Origin: Semisulcospira habei
Taxonomy: Eukaryota > Mollusca > Gastropoda > Semisulcospiridae
DNA: 64,000 nucleotides
NCBI GenBank assembly: GCA_036245525.1
Contig: BTPG01000003.1
Location: forward strand, 157,492,439-157,556,438
Reading direction: 5' to 3'
Part shown: positions 63,080 through 64,000 of the stretch, piece by piece
Numbering within the stretch: position 1 is the first letter of the stretch
Layout: every line of letters begins with the position of its first letter
Position numbers and translations under genes: made by a program
Notes under the pieces: model-generated
What the model saw: the letters and a program-made list of their open reading frames with translations, nothing else
Told to the model about the DNA's origin: nothing
Database searches by the model: none

Positions 63080-63356
63080 GAAACAATGGCTGACGCTACG
63101 GAAGGTATGGGTGCGCTCTGGCTACTCGACAATGGCTGACGCTACGGAAGGTATGGGTGCGATCTGGCTACTCGACAATGGCTGATGCTACGGAAGGTAC
63201 AGGTGCGCTCTGGCTACTCAACAATGGTTGACGCTACGGAAGGTACGGGTGCGCTCCGGCTACTCGACAATGGCTGATGCTACGGAAGGTACAGTTGCGC
63301 TCCGGCTACTCGACAGTGGCTTACACTACGGAAGGTACGGTGCGCTCCGGCTACTA
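63080..63356 (+). repeat. 46-bp minisatellite in copy K
   Basis: Six units of 46 bp starting at 63088, 63134, 63180, 63226, 63272 and 63318 (GGCTGACGCTACGGAAGG … GGCTACTCGACAAT), with few substitutions. Confidence 0.92.
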
Positions 63357-63720
63357 AAAGGTCGGGGTTTCTTCATGTAGCACTTCTGCCGGGCGTGCAG
63401 AGATCGGGCCAGCACTCGTCGGACACGGCGCTTCGGAGGTCAGCTCAACATAAGCGCGGATTCCCCTTGTGGCGGGGTCAGCGGCAGCGTAAGGAGTGTT
63501 ACTACACCCGGCTGCCTTCCAACTACTCTACGCGTGTGAGGAGACTCCGATGTTAGGCCGTTCCTAACGTAGTGGAACAGGAAGCTGCTTCCTCTGTCGC
63601 CTCCAGACCGGATCCACAAGCCTTCGATGGGCTCCTTCGAGGAACGGACTCCTTGTGTAGCCAACCACCTTGCATACAAATTCTCCGGTTGGTCTGTTCA
63701 CTGAAGTTAAGCCGTGGGGG

Positions 63721-64000
63721 GAGGGGGGGGGGGGGGTGTTAAACCTTGGTTGGATAACCTCCTGGGAACAACAGGTATGGTGGAAGTCATCTTAACCCTT
63801 ATCTTGTTCACCAGAGGGTGACATACGTTCGAATAAGAATAGTTAATGGGTAGTGCCGGAGTGGCTTGGCGCCACTAGGCTTCACGCTAATCCGGGTTAA
63901 CCTTCCAGTAAAGCCTTTGAGCTATTTTCTTATTCTATAGTATAACCTGTGTATGGCAGGGCAGCCTCAGGCAAATAGGGGTTAAGATGCGGCAGCACGT
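63721..64000. other. flank right of copy K with a decayed MITE
   Basis: TTAACCCTTATCTTG (63792) … GGGTAGTGCCGGAGTGGCTTGGCGCC and partial inverted arm … AATAGGGGTTAAG (to 63986): a decayed member of the 213-bp MITE family. No gene seen. Confidence 0.55.

Larger units (their letters stand above)
58895..63720 (+). mobile_element. DIRS copy K, left end plus decayed body
   Basis: Left ITR 58895-59100 (TTATTTCCTCAAAATTATTAC), leader, gag Cys-cluster remnant with stop (59449-59560), two minisatellites and a non-LTR insertion. Sequence related to copy C can be followed to about 63000, but I found neither ICR nor right ITR; the right edge is a guess near a G run (63717-63734). Confidence 0.7.

Noticed and set aside
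63080..63356. CRISPR-like array
   Set aside because: The 46-bp units are contiguous tandem repeats without unique spacers, in a eukaryotic transposon.

Overview
This is a eukaryotic (animal) window. Coding stretches are split exons with GT-AG splice sites, there is a tRNA-derived SINE, there are many palindromic MITEs, and most of the DNA is nested tyrosine-recombinase (YR) retrotransposons of the DIRS class. A mollusc, perhaps a gastropod, would fit, but that is inference; nothing in the window proves the phylum.

Host genes. One plus-strand gene runs through the left 53 kb as eight small exons (2135-2311, 2671-2807, 10450-10649, 20223-20478, 25930-26205, 42778-42860, 51693-51808, 52890-53005). 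They join with consistent reading phase into a 452-residue C-terminal protein part that is Ser/Asp/Pro-rich and mostly disordered, and that ends in a Tyr-rich tail. A second host gene is represented by one minus-strand exon (57904-58082) coding for a Reelin-like repeat segment.

Transposons. Eleven DIRS copies or fragments (called A to K here) cover roughly three quarters of the window, all on the plus strand. A (1-1460) lies upstream of exon 1. B (3633-9730) fills intron 2, C (11611-19805) intron 3, D plus E (20716-25467) intron 4, and F with G and H nested in it (27052-42731) intron 5. I, with J nested in it (43028-51217), fills intron 6. K (58895 to about 63720) lies downstream, next to the Reelin-like exon. 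Each complete copy has inverted terminal repeats of about 210-230 bp and an internal complementary region (ICR) before the right repeat. The ICR is the reverse complement of both outer ends. ITR sequence groups the copies as A/D, B/G, C/K, E/F/I, H and J.

Copy G (29738-36205) is intact: Gag-like ORF1 with a Cys cluster; RT (YLDD), RNase H and methyltransferase-like ORF2; and YR ORF3 with R, HxxR, W and Y. H differs from intact by three single-base indels. The others are decayed or internally deleted. G sits inside the ICR of F, and H sits in the terminal repeat of F, both without target duplication. Most copies start ORF1 with a tiny exon followed by a short intron; J has lost that intron.

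Other content: three SINE copies; a 5'-truncated non-LTR element with a 12-bp target duplication in K; a RAG1-N-terminus-like zinc-binding ORF carried within C; several families of near-perfect hairpin MITEs, most with TTAA ends and CCC/GGG termini (piggyBac-like), one with TA ends; and lineage-specific minisatellites in the gag region of C, G, I, J and K.
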